In this document: positions 1 through 9,039 of the stretch, in pieces
Layout of the letters: each line of letters starts with the position of its first letter
Position numbering within the stretch: position 1 is the first letter of the stretch
NCBI RefSeq assembly: GCF_033978795.1
Contig: NC_084634.1
Span: forward strand, 20,274,126-20,338,125
DNA from: Nerophis ophidion
Lineage: Eukaryota; Chordata; Actinopteri; Syngnathiformes; Syngnathidae
Direction: 5' to 3'
DNA: 64,000 nt
Program-made: the position numbers and the translations under genes
Notes under the pieces: model-generated
Seen by the model: the letters and a program-made list of their open reading frames with translations, nothing else
Databases searched by the model: none
What the model was told of the DNA's origin: nothing

Positions 1-318
1 TATTTCCATTTCATGTTTCTTGTGTTTCAGGGGAGGATTGAATGCAGTGCAAATATTGCAAATTGGAAAGCTCCAATCAAGAGGTATGGCTGTCATTTAT
101 TTATTAACTGTGGTACTTATATGTTCATTGCACTGTATGGAATAGGTGTAGGAGTGTACACATTTATTGACACACTGCACTATACCTGCCCTCCCACTCC
201 ACTACATGCTCCTCCAACATAAAGTACCCCACTATACCATCAGCCCTGAAATCTCAAGTCAAAAGCTCACATTGTGATTAAAGTTAAATGCCATTGCTCC
301 GCTGATTGTGTTTTTCAG

Positions 319-477
319 ATATCTGAAAAATGTCATGGCATCACCAGCAAAGACCTCCTGAAGACTTTCAATGAGTGCCTTGAGAATTATGTGGCTCGCC
401 TGCTCAGACTGTACCGGGCTAGAAAGGAAGCTATTGGTCAGCAGATAGAAGACTTCCTGGATAAGCTTGATGAACAA
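319..477 (+). CDS. internal exon of a SAMD3-like multicopy gene
   Basis: A 159-base exon, phase 0 at both ends, lies between a polypyrimidine tract ending TTTTTCAG and the strong donor GTAAGT. It encodes 53 residues beginning ISEKCHGITSKDLLKTF and ending EDFLDKLDEQ, helical and charged. Style and order match the middle of the multicopy fish proteins annotated as sterile alpha motif domain-containing protein 3-like, whose role is unknown. The following exons at 763 and 2312 continue the family pattern. Earlier exons, including any SAM domain, lie left of the window. The family call is from memory of the family pattern; the splice sites are seen directly. Confidence 0.55.
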
Positions 478-762
478 GTAAGTGATGGACATGTGTCAGT
501 AAAATGGATTTTATCAGTCATTGCTATATGTTCTTGGTTTGTGCTATTTGATAATTATAACAATGTTTAATTTGCAAAAGTAGAAAATGCTTTAGTCTGA
601 AGGCTTGAAGTGTTTTTTTCCCCTTTTCTTGAGCATGCTACTGGTCAGACTTGCGGTCTACTGGTCATTACTAAAAACAACTTTTGATTTTGCCATTTGT
701 ATAAATCCACTATGGCGCTTCACTAATGTACATGCTTATGTCTTCCACTGTATACTCTATAG

Positions 763-840
763 ACATCAGACATTGTGTCTCACCGAAAGATGACAGCACT
801 GAGATGCCTCCCCGTTTTTGTCTGGGACGACACAACTAAG
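763..840 (+). CDS. next exon of the SAMD3-like gene, 3' border unclear
   Basis: After an AG at 761-762 the frame continues in phase 0 with TSDIVSHRKMTALRCLPVFV and then WDDTTK, which fits the next segment of SAMD3-like proteins. Similarity ends at about 840. No good GT donor sits at the expected phase-0 border; the next bases, TGTGGAGAG, open a GC-rich block that looks like foreign DNA. Either the border is at a weak GT at 838-839 or an insertion has removed the original donor. If so, this gene copy would not splice normally. Confidence 0.45.
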
Positions 841-2311
841 TGTGGAGAGACGCAGCCGACGGGCCGACAGCGGGCGGACAGAGGCGTTCTGGACCAAGAT
901 GAAGGCCAGGAGGCGGGGCATGCGGCGTGACGCACGCGGAGCGGCAGGAGGACGGCCATCGGAGTCAGGTGCGTAGGACACACATCTGCTCACAATCTGC
1001 GCATCTGCTCCTAGACTTTAAGAGAGGCGAAGGGGGCACGATTGCGAGAGGGAAGACAGGAAAGGAAAGGAAACCACGGCAGCCCGACCACGAGCCCGAC
1101 GACAGAGAGCAGTCCGCAACGAGTCCCCGCCACAGACGCAGCAGGCGAGCACCAAAGGGTGCAGAGCGACCAGGAAGAGGTGCCAGCGCACTAGAAATGG
1201 GTGCGCCCGACTGGCCCGAAGAAAGGTTGTTTGAACCAATAAATGGGAATCAAACCTGCTACGATGCGTCGTGTGTTCAATGTCACAGCAACCCACACGA
1301 GGACGGCTGGGAGTTTGTCACATACGTTTTTCCTGCAGCATTTGGTAAGTAATAATAATAATAGGACATTTACTTGAAAATTAAAAGTAATTGGGCCTAA
1401 TGTAGCTTCAATGGAATAGTTCAACATTTTCATATTCTAGCTTGTTGCCCTGCTCTCTGGTTTAAGATCCGTCGATAGAAACCATCCCTTTAACTGTGGA
1501 TGTATTTTTGAAGAAGAATCAGCCAATGTTTCCTCATCGCTTGTTAGATTAGCTCAAATACTGGTAGTCTATTGGTAGCCTGCCTTCGCCAACAGTCAGA
1601 AGATAAACTTTACAACTCTATTCCGACGACATGCTGTTAGTTTTAAGTTGCAGAAGAGAAAACGACGTTGCTGATGAATGTCTGTTGAATATAAACTAAA
1701 TTCACCCTGGCTCACAGTCGGCAGCGGCATACTAACACTTACAATTGACTGCTAGTTTTTGAGCTAAGCTTACTTGCGATGAACAATCTTCGCCTATTCC
1801 TTCCAAAATGCACAAACAGTTAAAATGAATGATTTCTGTTGCCTTGCCTTGAACCAGAGAGTGGAGCAACAAGCTAAACAACTATTACTATTTTAACATT
1901 TTGAGTAGGATCTGATTGTAGCTGAGATAGGCACCAGCAACCCCCGCGACTCCATAGGGAATAAGCGGTACACAATGGATGGATGAATGGAGTAGGATCT
2001 CATAGCTGATGACAAAGATCTTATGCATAATACACTTTGTGTAGATTTCATTTTGTGCCCGGATTTGTTTTTGAAAGCCCAAATGTCATATTCTTTAGCC
2101 AAAGCATTTAACCATAAAGAAAAGTTCCTGCCCCAATTTTTTTTTAATATTTAATGGTTAATGTTCTACCTTCAATTCATTTGAAAGTAATTTAAGGGTT
2201 TTTTCCATTTTTTTGAACATTGTAAAATTGTAATCGTTCCCAGAAGATCCACACAATTACATCCTTTTGTTGGACCTAACACTCAATCATGCATGTGTTA
2301 CTTACCCTCAG
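841..2311. other. intron of the SAMD3-like gene with a GC-rich inserted block
   Basis: Positions 841-1350 are distinctly GC-rich between AT-rich flanks and contain a 141-codon open frame (927-1352) ending at a GGTAAGTAA donor-like site. Its protein is basic and low in complexity and I recognise no domain. The block could be an alternative exon, LTR-like DNA or chance. 1351-1902 and 2001-2311 show nothing I recognise except the acceptor CTTACCCTCAG at 2301-2311. Confidence 0.3.
1903..2000 (+). mobile_element. 5'-truncated V-SINE tail with target-site duplication
   Basis: Only the last ~76 bases of the window's V-SINE are present (1914-1989), from GATTGTAGCTGAGATAGG to the AATGGATGGATG tail. 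An 11-bp direct repeat, GAGTAGGATCT, flanks it at 1903-1913 and 1990-2000. Severe 5' truncation with a TSD is what LINE-driven retrotransposition produces. Confidence 0.8.
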
Positions 2312-2755
2312 GAAAGTGACCCTGAAGAAAGAGTGCTCAGAGGCGTGTCTGTTGGCATCCTTACAATCCTTGAAGAAGATGATCCTGCTGTATCACCCAA
2401 CTTACGGGACTGGGCTGTTGTGTTGGAAGGTTCCATGGTGCTACATGACCTGCCAGACCTCGGTACCAGCCTTTGCATACCTCTTTGGCCTACTGTATGC
2501 CATCAACATTGATTATCCAAAGGAGATGACGTACACCTTTGAAGCAATTCAGTCTATCTTTTTCCAGCTTGGCTCTCAGTGCGGCCCTGCGATGAGGTGG
2601 CGACTTGTCCAGAGTGTACCCTGCCTGGCGCCCGATTGTAGCTGAGATAGGTGCCAGCGCCCCCCGTGACTCCAAAAGGGAATAAGCGGTAGAAAATGGA
2701 TGGATGGATGGGCTCTCAGTGGACAAGGTCTCTGAAAACAAAGCTTTTGCTGTGA
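2312..2755 (+). pseudogene. terminal exon of the SAMD3-like gene, frameshifted and SINE-interrupted
   Basis: The exon follows CTTACCCTCAG and opens ESDPEERVLRGVSVGILTIL, then LEEDDPAVSPNLRDW and AVVLEG, all family-like. Near 2462 the frame slips by one base: the continuation (FAYLFGLLYAINIDYPKEMT, then YTFEAIQSIFFQLGSQ) lies in another frame, apparently through one extra A. At 2571-2721 a SINE with an 11-bp duplication splits the codons for GSQ; the original C-terminus, RSLKTKLLL and a TGA at 2753-2755, resumes after it. Either lesion alone would change the protein end. Many paralogues probably exist, so this copy is likely dead, though a shortened product cannot be excluded. Confidence 0.6.
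2571..2721 (+). mobile_element. V-SINE 3' part inserted in a coding exon
   Basis: SINE sequence runs from GCGGCCCTGCGATGAGGTGG (2581) to GGATGGATG. The duplicated target GGCTCTCAGTG is intact at 2571-2581 and 2711-2721. The 5' two thirds, including the tRNA-like head, are missing. The perfect TSD suggests a fairly recent insertion. Confidence 0.85.
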
Positions 2756-3400
2756 CTCTTAATGTGGAAGCCAACCTATGTTTTCTGCCTGTTCTAGTGC
2801 ATTGTGGTTGGTGCTCATATAAAACTTCACGGCCAGTGATTTAAAACATGCAAGGCCACACGGAAAACAATTATATTTATTTTCAAAATGTATTTACAAT
2901 TAAGTGAGATACACCATTTTTTGAAAAATTTTTTTTTTCAAAATGTATTTAAAATTGAGTGAGATTCCCAAAACGCCATTATGCCACATAACCCGCCAGA
3001 ACTCGGTACTGCCATTTGTTATGTAGCATATTGGTATTTTGTGAATCTCACTTAAATGTAGATATATCTTTTTCTTTATATTTAAGTGAAGTTGACAAGA
3101 GGTGCATATTCACTGTCAGCTGATCAAGTTTGTCAACTCTTCTAATTTACTAAACACATTTTCTCTATCTATGATGATAATTCTATCATCAAATCATTAC
3201 ACAATTATATTGCCTGGCTGCTGTAAAAGCATTTATTTCTTAGCTTTTAACTTTCTTAGCTGGTTTATTCACTTTAAAGAAAATAGCTGGGAAAGTGTCA
3301 AGGTCTCTGACACACCCAATTGAACCCTTATGTTAAACATGTTTCTAAATGAGAAATAAACAAGGTTTTGGATGTATTTTGATGTCTGCTCTTTATTTTA
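2756..3400 (+). other. 3' UTR-like tract with poly(A) signal
   Basis: AT-rich noncoding sequence after the SAMD3-like stop. An AATAAA at 3355-3360 is followed by T/G-rich sequence, which fits a cleavage and polyadenylation site. A short imperfect direct repeat (CAAAATGTATTT ... GTGAGAT) occurs near 2885 and 2938, with its inverse near 3040. Confidence 0.35.
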
Positions 3401-3495
3401 TTTATTCATTCAGCATTTAAAAAAAAAAATTATCGCAACATAAATGTTACTTGACTTGTAAAGGAATTTTAGTAACTGAAGTAACAAGAATTTCC

Positions 3496-3808
3496 GAGTT
3501 AGTTGAAGGTGAAAATACATGGAATTGAAGCATGAAATTTATTGTTGGTCCGACGTGAATATAATAATTTGGTGAACAAGATCGAGTTGGTAAAACTCTT
3601 ATCTAAACTTTGAAATCTTAGTTAAGTCAAGAACAGTAGTCAAAGTTCAACAAGAATATATGAGTTAGTTGAAGGTAATAATATATGGAATTGAAGCATG
3701 AACTTTATTGTTGGTCCGACTTAAATATAATAATTTGGTGAACAAGATGATCTGAGTTGACATAACTCTTATCTCAACTTGTAAATCTTAGTTAAGTCAA
3801 CAATAGTA
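3496..3808. repeat. tandem pair of ~166-bp AT-rich units
   Basis: Two units start with GAGTTAGTTGAAGGT at 3496 and 3662 and share CATGGAATTGAAGCATGAA-type and TTTATTGTTGGTCCGAC blocks, a TGGTGAACAAGAT core and CTTAGTTAAGTCAA. They differ by scattered substitutions and a few indels. No coding potential. 3400-3495 and 3809-3888 hold no feature I recognise. Confidence 0.7.
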
Positions 3809-3888
3809 AAACGCTAAAATCTTGTTGCATCAAGTTACCTTGAAAATGTGCGTTTTCTCAACTTTTTTTTTTACATTGTACTGGTTTG

Positions 3889-4565
3889 ACGTGCCCAAAA
3901 CACCTCCATAGGGAGACGTTCGGTGGCATTCTGAGCAGATGCCCGAACCACCTCATCTGGCTCCTCTCCATGTGGAGGAGCAGCAGCTTTACTTTGAGCT
4001 TCTCACCGTATCTCTAAGGGAGAGACCCGCCATCCGGTGGAGGAAACTCATTTTGACCACTTTTACCCGTGATCTTTTCCTTTTGGTCCAAACCCAAAGC
4101 TCATGACTATAGGTGAGGATGGGAACGTAGATCGACCGCTAAATGGAGAGTTGAGCCGGAAGGCAAAGCTCTTCTTCACCACGTCCGCATTACTGAAGAC
4201 ACCACACCGTGAACAAGACTCCGAGATACTTGAACTCCTCCACTTGGGAGCAGGGTCTCCTCCCCAACCTGGAGATGGCACTCCACCCTCTTCCGAATGA
4301 TAACAATGGACTCGGATTTGGAGGTGCTGATTCCCATCCCAGTTGCTTCACACTCGGCTGTGAACCGATCCAGTGAGAGCTGAAGATCCTGGCCAGATGA
4401 AGCCATCGGGACCACATCATCTGCAAAAAACAGAGACCGAATCCAGCAGCCACCAAACCAGATACCCTCAACACCTTGACTGCGCCTAGAAATTATGTCC
4501 ATGAAAGTGTTGAACAGGATGGGTGACAAAGTCCAACCGTGACTGGAAACGCCACACCGTCCCGT
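3889..4565 (-). mobile_element. RTE/Rex3-like LINE fragment (reverse transcriptase C-terminal part)
   Basis: The minus strand encodes the end of a non-LTR reverse transcriptase: SPILFNTFMDIISRRSQGVE, then SLFFADDV (catalytic FADD box), ASSGQDLQLSLDRF, AECEATGMGISTSKSES and RKRVECHL. A frameshift leads to QVEEFKYLGVLF. The style is that of the common teleost LINE of RTE/Rex3 type. Internal deletions remove the segment after the YLGVLF motif; the remaining 3' part (3889-4180) is readable only as nucleotide similarity. It is dead, both ends are missing, and the clade name is from memory. Confidence 0.7.
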
Positions 4566-4626
4566 TAATATTATGTATAGTATATCAATATATGTGTATG
4601 TATACATGAATATACACATGTATGGG

Positions 4627-4629
<3 letters not shown>

Positions 4630-4683
<54 letters not shown>
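4630..4683. repeat. (TA)n microsatellite
   Basis: Uninterrupted AT dinucleotides over about 53 bases between the LINE fragment and a SINE. Confidence 0.95.
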
Positions 4684-4686
<3 letters not shown>

Positions 4687-4890
4687 GGTAAATGTTTGTA
4701 CTTGTATAGCGCTTTTCTACCTCTTTTTAAGGAGCCCAAAGCGCTTTGATAGTATTTCTCCATTCACACACACATTCACACACTGATGGCAGGAGCTGCC
4801 ATGCAAGGCGCTAACCAGGATCCATCAAGAGCAACGGTGAAGTGTCTTGCTTAAGGACACAACGGACGTGACTAGAATGGTAGAAGGTGG
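4684..4890 (-). mobile_element. tRNA-derived SINE, head lost
   Basis: AAATGG-TTGTACTTGTATAGCGCTTTTCTACC opens a SINE body also present at 49797-50068; shared blocks include CAAAGCGCTTTGA, CATTCACACACTGATGG, GCTGCCATGCAAGGCGC and GTGTCTTGCT. This copy stops at GAAGGTGGGG, before the tRNA-like boxes seen in the other copy. A further (TA)n run follows at 4897-4930. Confidence 0.7.
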
Positions 4891-4894
4891 GGAC

Positions 4895-4930
<36 letters not shown>

Positions 4931-4932
<2 letters not shown>

Positions 4933-5374
4933 TGATTGGATTATCCAGAGAATAGTGCTCGATACCGTGGTAGAGCGCAATATGTAGGTGTGGGAAAAAT
5001 CACAAGACTACTTCATCTCTACAGAACTGTTTCATGAGGGGTTCCCTCAATCATCAGGAGATTTTAATGGAAGCATTCACATACAATGGTTTATATAGGG
5101 CACAGAGTGGGTGGGTACAGGCAGGCGTAGGGTGTGGTGATTGGCTCATGTGTTACCTAGGAGGTGTTTCCGTCTGTGGCGGCATGTTGAAATGATTTCA
5201 CTGTGCTTGTTGAGGGATGACAGATCTGGATGATATATAATAAACAGTGTCTCTTTTAAGCATAGGTTGCATCTTTTATTACCACTGTTGTAAGGTGTGC
5301 TGGATGCAAGAGTTTGCCATGTTATTGAATATTCAACATTATTGTCTTTGAGGTTCCAAATGTGCTTGCTGAGT
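4931..5374 (-). mobile_element. Penelope-like element 3' end with GIY-YIG endonuclease C-terminus
   Basis: The minus strand encodes, up to a TGA at 5146-5148, the C-terminal part of the Penelope-like endonuclease: LSKHIWNLKDNNVEYSITW, then CNLCLKE, SSLNKHSEII and the terminal STCRHRRKHLL. Families of this kind carry a reverse transcriptase followed by a GIY-YIG nuclease with a CxxC and a CRHRxK tail. The catalytic GIY-YIG core and the RT are absent; the coding part is cut by the (TA)n at 5387. The 4931-5145 section is its 3' untranslated sequence. Confidence 0.75.
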
Positions 5375-5381
5375 TCTGTGG

Positions 5382-5386
<5 letters not shown>

Positions 5387-5441
<55 letters not shown>
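5387..5441. repeat. (TA)n microsatellite
   Basis: About 55 bases of TA repeat directly at the truncation point of the Penelope-like fragment. Confidence 0.95.
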
Positions 5442-5444
<3 letters not shown>

Positions 5445-5575
5445 CCAATTGTGGCCCTCGAGTCAAAACGTTTAGAGACTGCACTGGCCTTTCTAGAGCT
5501 TTTCAGGTCTTTAGTATTCACATTGCATTTAAACATGTTCTACAACCTGTCACTATTTACACTTCACACACCCTC

Positions 5576-6080
5576 TGTTACGGTGTGGTCGCATCGTGGA
5601 TGTGGGAGGAGGGCCACCTCTTGATGCCAAAGGACCCGGAGCAAGCAGGATGAAGGTAGGAACTGGTTCTAATATAGAAATCCAAAATAACACATGACAA
5701 AAGGGTAAAATAAAGGTGCGCCAAAGCACGGGAAATAAAATGCTAATGTTAGCAAGGGTTGAGTTCAAAGTCCAAAGCAGCGCGAGCCGAGCGCGCAGAG
5801 GCTAAGCTAAAACTTAGCGAGGAACAAACAAAAGGCTCGGGAGGAAACAACCTAACTGTTGCATTGAGCAAGCAAAACGTCCAGAATGAACTCAGGTAGC
5901 AGGCGGACTTAAATACTAACACAACAATCAAAAGCAGGTGTGCGTCCGAAAGTAAGAGCAGGTGGAGCAAATGAAGTAGCCATGGTGACAAAAACAAACA
6001 AGGAAGTGCTCAAACAATGGGATCGGCGGAGTCCAAACATAAGAAAATACACAAAAGCAAACAACAAATGAATCGTAACA
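5576..6080. mobile_element. LTR-like repeat, TGTTACG...CGTAACA
   Basis: A 505-bp block bounded by short inverted ends TGTTACG and CGTAACA, typical of solo LTRs (TG...CA). It contains the loose signature of teleost LTR repeats, such as CAGGTGTGCGTC, CCATGGTGACAAAAAC and AGGAAGTGCTCAAAC. I see no flanking 5-bp duplication, so the borders and class are tentative. 5442-5575 holds no recognised feature. Confidence 0.4.
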
Positions 6081-6520
6081 CGTGGCCATCTCCACCTCTC
6101 CAATGTCCTTCTTTCAACCCTTAACCAGTGTCATCAAACTAATATCCTTCATGTCTTCATCTGACTTCAATTCATATATAATCTTGCAATTATCTACCAT
6201 CATCTTTTTCCTCCTTTCTACTCTTTTAGTGCGCTACTTTCCTTCATGACCTCCTCTCCGCTTCTTTCCTCTCTCCCCTCTGTTCCTATCCACCTCCATA
6301 CCTTCCTCATACATCCCCTCCATATATCCACTTCCATCTCTTTTTAACCAGCTACCAGAAATCCAGAGCTGGGTAATGGAGAAGTTTTGTGAAATAATAA
6401 AAAAAAAATATTCACCTAAAAGCAAAAATAAAAATGAACTAAATCTCCTCTGTTCTGTACATCATTGTCCAAGTGACATTATATTGTCATCTTCCTCTTT
6501 ATGCCATTTCCTCAAGGTGA
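6081..6520. other. no gene seen; pyrimidine-rich stretch
   Basis: A C/T-rich tract (6180-6350) and AT-rich sequence without recognisable coding, repeat ends or RNA structure. Confidence 0.4.
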
Positions 6521-6784
6521 TGTTATGTATCGACAAGGGGGAAGGAGACCGCACAACAACAGGAGGTATAGCTCAACGGGTTTATTGAGTCTTTAATGAA
6601 TACGTGGAGTGTGTATGCAACTATGTGTGTGGATGTTAGACTATGTGTGGAAATTAAAGGGGAATATTATCACCAGACTTATGTGTCAATATATACCTTG
6701 ATGGTGCAGAAAAAGAGACCATTCATTTTTTAACCGGTTTCCGAACTCTAAATGGGTGAATTTTGGCCAATTAAACGCCTTTCT

Positions 6785-7365
6785 GTTTATCAATCAATCA
6801 ATCAATGTTTACTTATATAGCCCTAAATCACTAGTGTCTCAAAGGGCTGCACAAACCACCACGACATCCTCGGTAGGCCCACATAAGGGCAAGGAAAACT
6901 CACACCCAGTGGGACATCGGTGACAATAATGACCCAGTGGGACGTCGGTGACAATAATGACTATGAGAACCTTAGAGAGGAGGAAAGCAATGGATGTCGA
7001 GCGGGTCTAACATGATACTGTGAAAGTTCAATCCACAATGGATCCAACACAGTCGCGAGAGTCCAGTCCAAAGCGGATCCAACACAGCAGCGAGAGTCCC
7101 GTTCACAGCGGAGCAGCAGGAAACCATCCCAAGCGGAGGCGGATCAGCAGCGCAGAGATGTCCCCAGCCGATACACAGGCAAGCAGTACATGGCCACCGG
7201 ATCGGACCGGACCCCCTCCACAGGGGAGAGTGGGACATAGAAGAAAAATAAAAGAAACAGCAGATCAACTGGTCTAAAAAGGGAGTCTATTTAAAGGCTA
7301 GAGTATACAAATGAGTTTTAAGGTGAGACTTAAATGCTTCTACTGAGGTGGGACGTCGCTCTGTG
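6785..7365. mobile_element. interspersed repeat nested in the TTAA element
   Basis: Begins with (TCAA)n then TTACTTATATAGCCCTAAAT and CAAAGGGCTGCACAAACCAC, a recurrent teleost repeat that looks like the reverse of a LINE or SINE 3' tail. It ends near GCTTCTACTGAGGTGG. Within it the phrase CCCAGTGGGACATCGGTGAC is repeated at about 6908 and 6933. Copy 2 of the TTAA element lacks this block, which defines the insertion. The open frame at 7020-7277 has no recognised domain. Confidence 0.6.
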
Positions 7366-7487
7366 GTGAACTTAACATCGCCGAGGTAATAAAGCCGCCA
7401 TTTTAATTTTCAACACATTGCAAACATTGGGTATCAGCTCTGTTATTTTCCGTTTTTTCGACAATTTTTTGGAACCTTGGAGACATC

Positions 7488-7604
7488 ATGCCTCGTCGGT
7501 GTGTTGTTGGAGGGTGTAACAACACTAACAGGGAGGGATTCAAGTTGCACCACTGGCCCGAAGATGCGAAAGTGGCAAGAAATCTGCTGCCAGACCCCCA
7601 TTGA
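7488..7604 (+). pseudogene. THAP zinc-finger N-terminus, truncated
   Basis: ATG at 7488 opens MPRRCVVGGCNNTNREGFKL then HHWPEDAKVARNLLPDPH and a stop: 38 codons. The start MPRRC-x4-C, a later W-P-x-D block and the position of the two cysteines match the first half of a THAP (C2CH) DNA-binding domain. The second half (the C-x2-H pair and AVPTIF-type end) and any transposase catalytic domain are missing. It is relic coding sequence of the surrounding transposon. Confidence 0.6.
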
Positions 7605-9039
7605 ATGTGCCGGAGTGTCTGCACATTTTACCGGCGATGCTAAGGCAGACATGGCACAGAGATGTATGGATAACCTGCAGATGCATTTGCAACGATAAAG
7701 TCAACGAAATCACAAAGGTGAGTTTTGTTGATGTTGTTTACTTATGTGCTAATCAGACATATGTGGTCGCAGCGTGACTGCCAGCTAATCGATGCTAACA
7801 TGCTATGCTAATCAATGCTAACATGCTATTTACCGGCGGTGCTAAAGCAGACATGGCACAGAGATGTATGGATAATCTGCAGATGCATTTGCAACAATAT
7901 TACGTTTCCTTCCACCCACATTTAAGGCGAAAAAAACACTTACCAATCGACGGATTTAAGTTGCTCCAGTGTCACAAGATGGGAAAGTCCTGATAGTTTG
8001 GTCCGCACATTTTACCGGCAATGCTAACGCAGCTATTCGGCCATGCTATGGTTATGAGTAGCGTCAATAGCTATTCGCTCAATAGCTTCAGTTTTTATCT
8101 CAATACTTTTATACTCCAACCATCTGTTTCAATACATGCGTAATCTGTTGAATCGCGTAAGCCGCTGAAATCAGAGTCTGAATCCAAGCTAATGTCGCTA
8201 TATCTTGCTGTGCTATTCGTCATGGTTTGTTTGTATTGGCAGCACTGTATGACGTCACAGGAAGATGAACAGTGTCAAGGCAAGGAGCGAAAAAAAGGCA
8301 CTTTGAAGCTTTTTTTAGGGATATTCCGGGACCGGTAAAATTTTGAAAAAAACAAGCCACTGAGAACTGATTTTTATTGTTTTTAACCCTTTTGAAATTG
8401 TGATAATGTTCCCCTTTAACACAATGTGAATTACCGTGGGTTTGTTGAAGGTGTGTGTTGGTTGTGGCAGCGTCCAAGTCCAGAGAGGAAGATCCCAAAG
8501 GGTTCGTGATCCAAGCAAGGTCCGTGGGGCAGGAGAGAAGCGTCCGAGGTCCAAATCCGGGTGTGGGGTCGAGAATCAAGGGAGGCAATCAGAATCCGGG
8601 TAGAAGTGCAAGGCGACGACTGAGGCACGAAGGCTGTGGGAACAGGAGAAGACAAAAGGACAAAATCAGGGCCAGGCACAAGGAAGGCAACAACAGGCAA
8701 GAGAGAAAGCACAGGAGGGGAGCCAGAGACGTGAGAACTTACTGTAACCAGGACTACGTTCCCACGAGAAGCAGTCAGCGACGAAGCTCTTTATTCTGTC
8801 GCCTCTCATTAGTCCCAGGTGTGTCGTTGGTAGATTGCCACCTGCTGTGTCGGCGCGTGGGCGCGGTCTGCGCAACGAGCATGGGGGCGTGTCCTGCTTG
8901 GCTCACAGTGGAGCCTCTTGGTGTTCCCACAGCAGACAGTGTGTGTGCCATGACAGGTGACAGAAAAACATGATACAACCTGCCTATCATGTGATTCTAC
9001 CATGTTGGCAAAATACAAACACACAATATATTGACATAT

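Larger units (their letters stand above)
6658..8415 (+). mobile_element. Kolobok-like TTAA element with THAP fragment (copy 1)
   Basis: Ends are AGGGGAATATTATCACC and its inverse GTGATAATGTTCCCCT, with TTAA at both borders (6654-6657, 8416-8419). TTAA duplication, AG-starting termini and a THAP-type ORF fit the Kolobok superfamily, whose transposases carry THAP fingers; piggyBac also uses TTAA but not THAP. The element is non-autonomous: only a THAP start (7488-7604) is readable. It carries an internal duplication of ~70 bp (7626-7695 and 7828-7897) and an unrelated repeat at 6785-7365. It sits inside a solo LTR. Confidence 0.65.
6521..8955. mobile_element. solo LTR split by a nested transposon
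   Basis: Outer ends are TGTTATG (6521) and CATGACA (ending 8955), flanked by a perfect 5-bp duplication GGTGA at 6516-6520 and 8956-8960. Removing the nested TTAA element (6658-8415) and one TTAA leaves an LTR of about 670 bp. TG...CA ends plus a 5-bp TSD point to an LTR retrotransposon reduced to one LTR. No internal coding region remains, so the family cannot be named. The 172-codon open frame at 8455-8973 in it is not a gene. Confidence 0.65.

Noticed and set aside
31..83. Possible exon after TGTGTTTCAG ending at a GT donor, upstream of the SAMD3-like exons
   Set aside because: Only 53 bases, no recognisable residues in any frame and no phase match with the next exon at 319; too weak to list.
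927..1352. 141-codon plus-strand frame
   Set aside because: Arg/Pro-rich, GC-driven and without domains; described only as part of the intron and as a finding.
5297..5653. 118-codon frame with a long run of alternating Tyr and Ile
   Set aside because: The run is a translated (TA)n; the frame crosses a Penelope remnant on the other strand.
7020..7277. 85-codon frame in the repeat at 6785-7365
   Set aside because: Noncoding interspersed repeat; Ser/Pro-rich translation without homology I recognise.
8455..8973. 172-codon plus-strand frame
   Set aside because: Lies within and across the end of a solo LTR; basic low-complexity product, crosses the LTR border.
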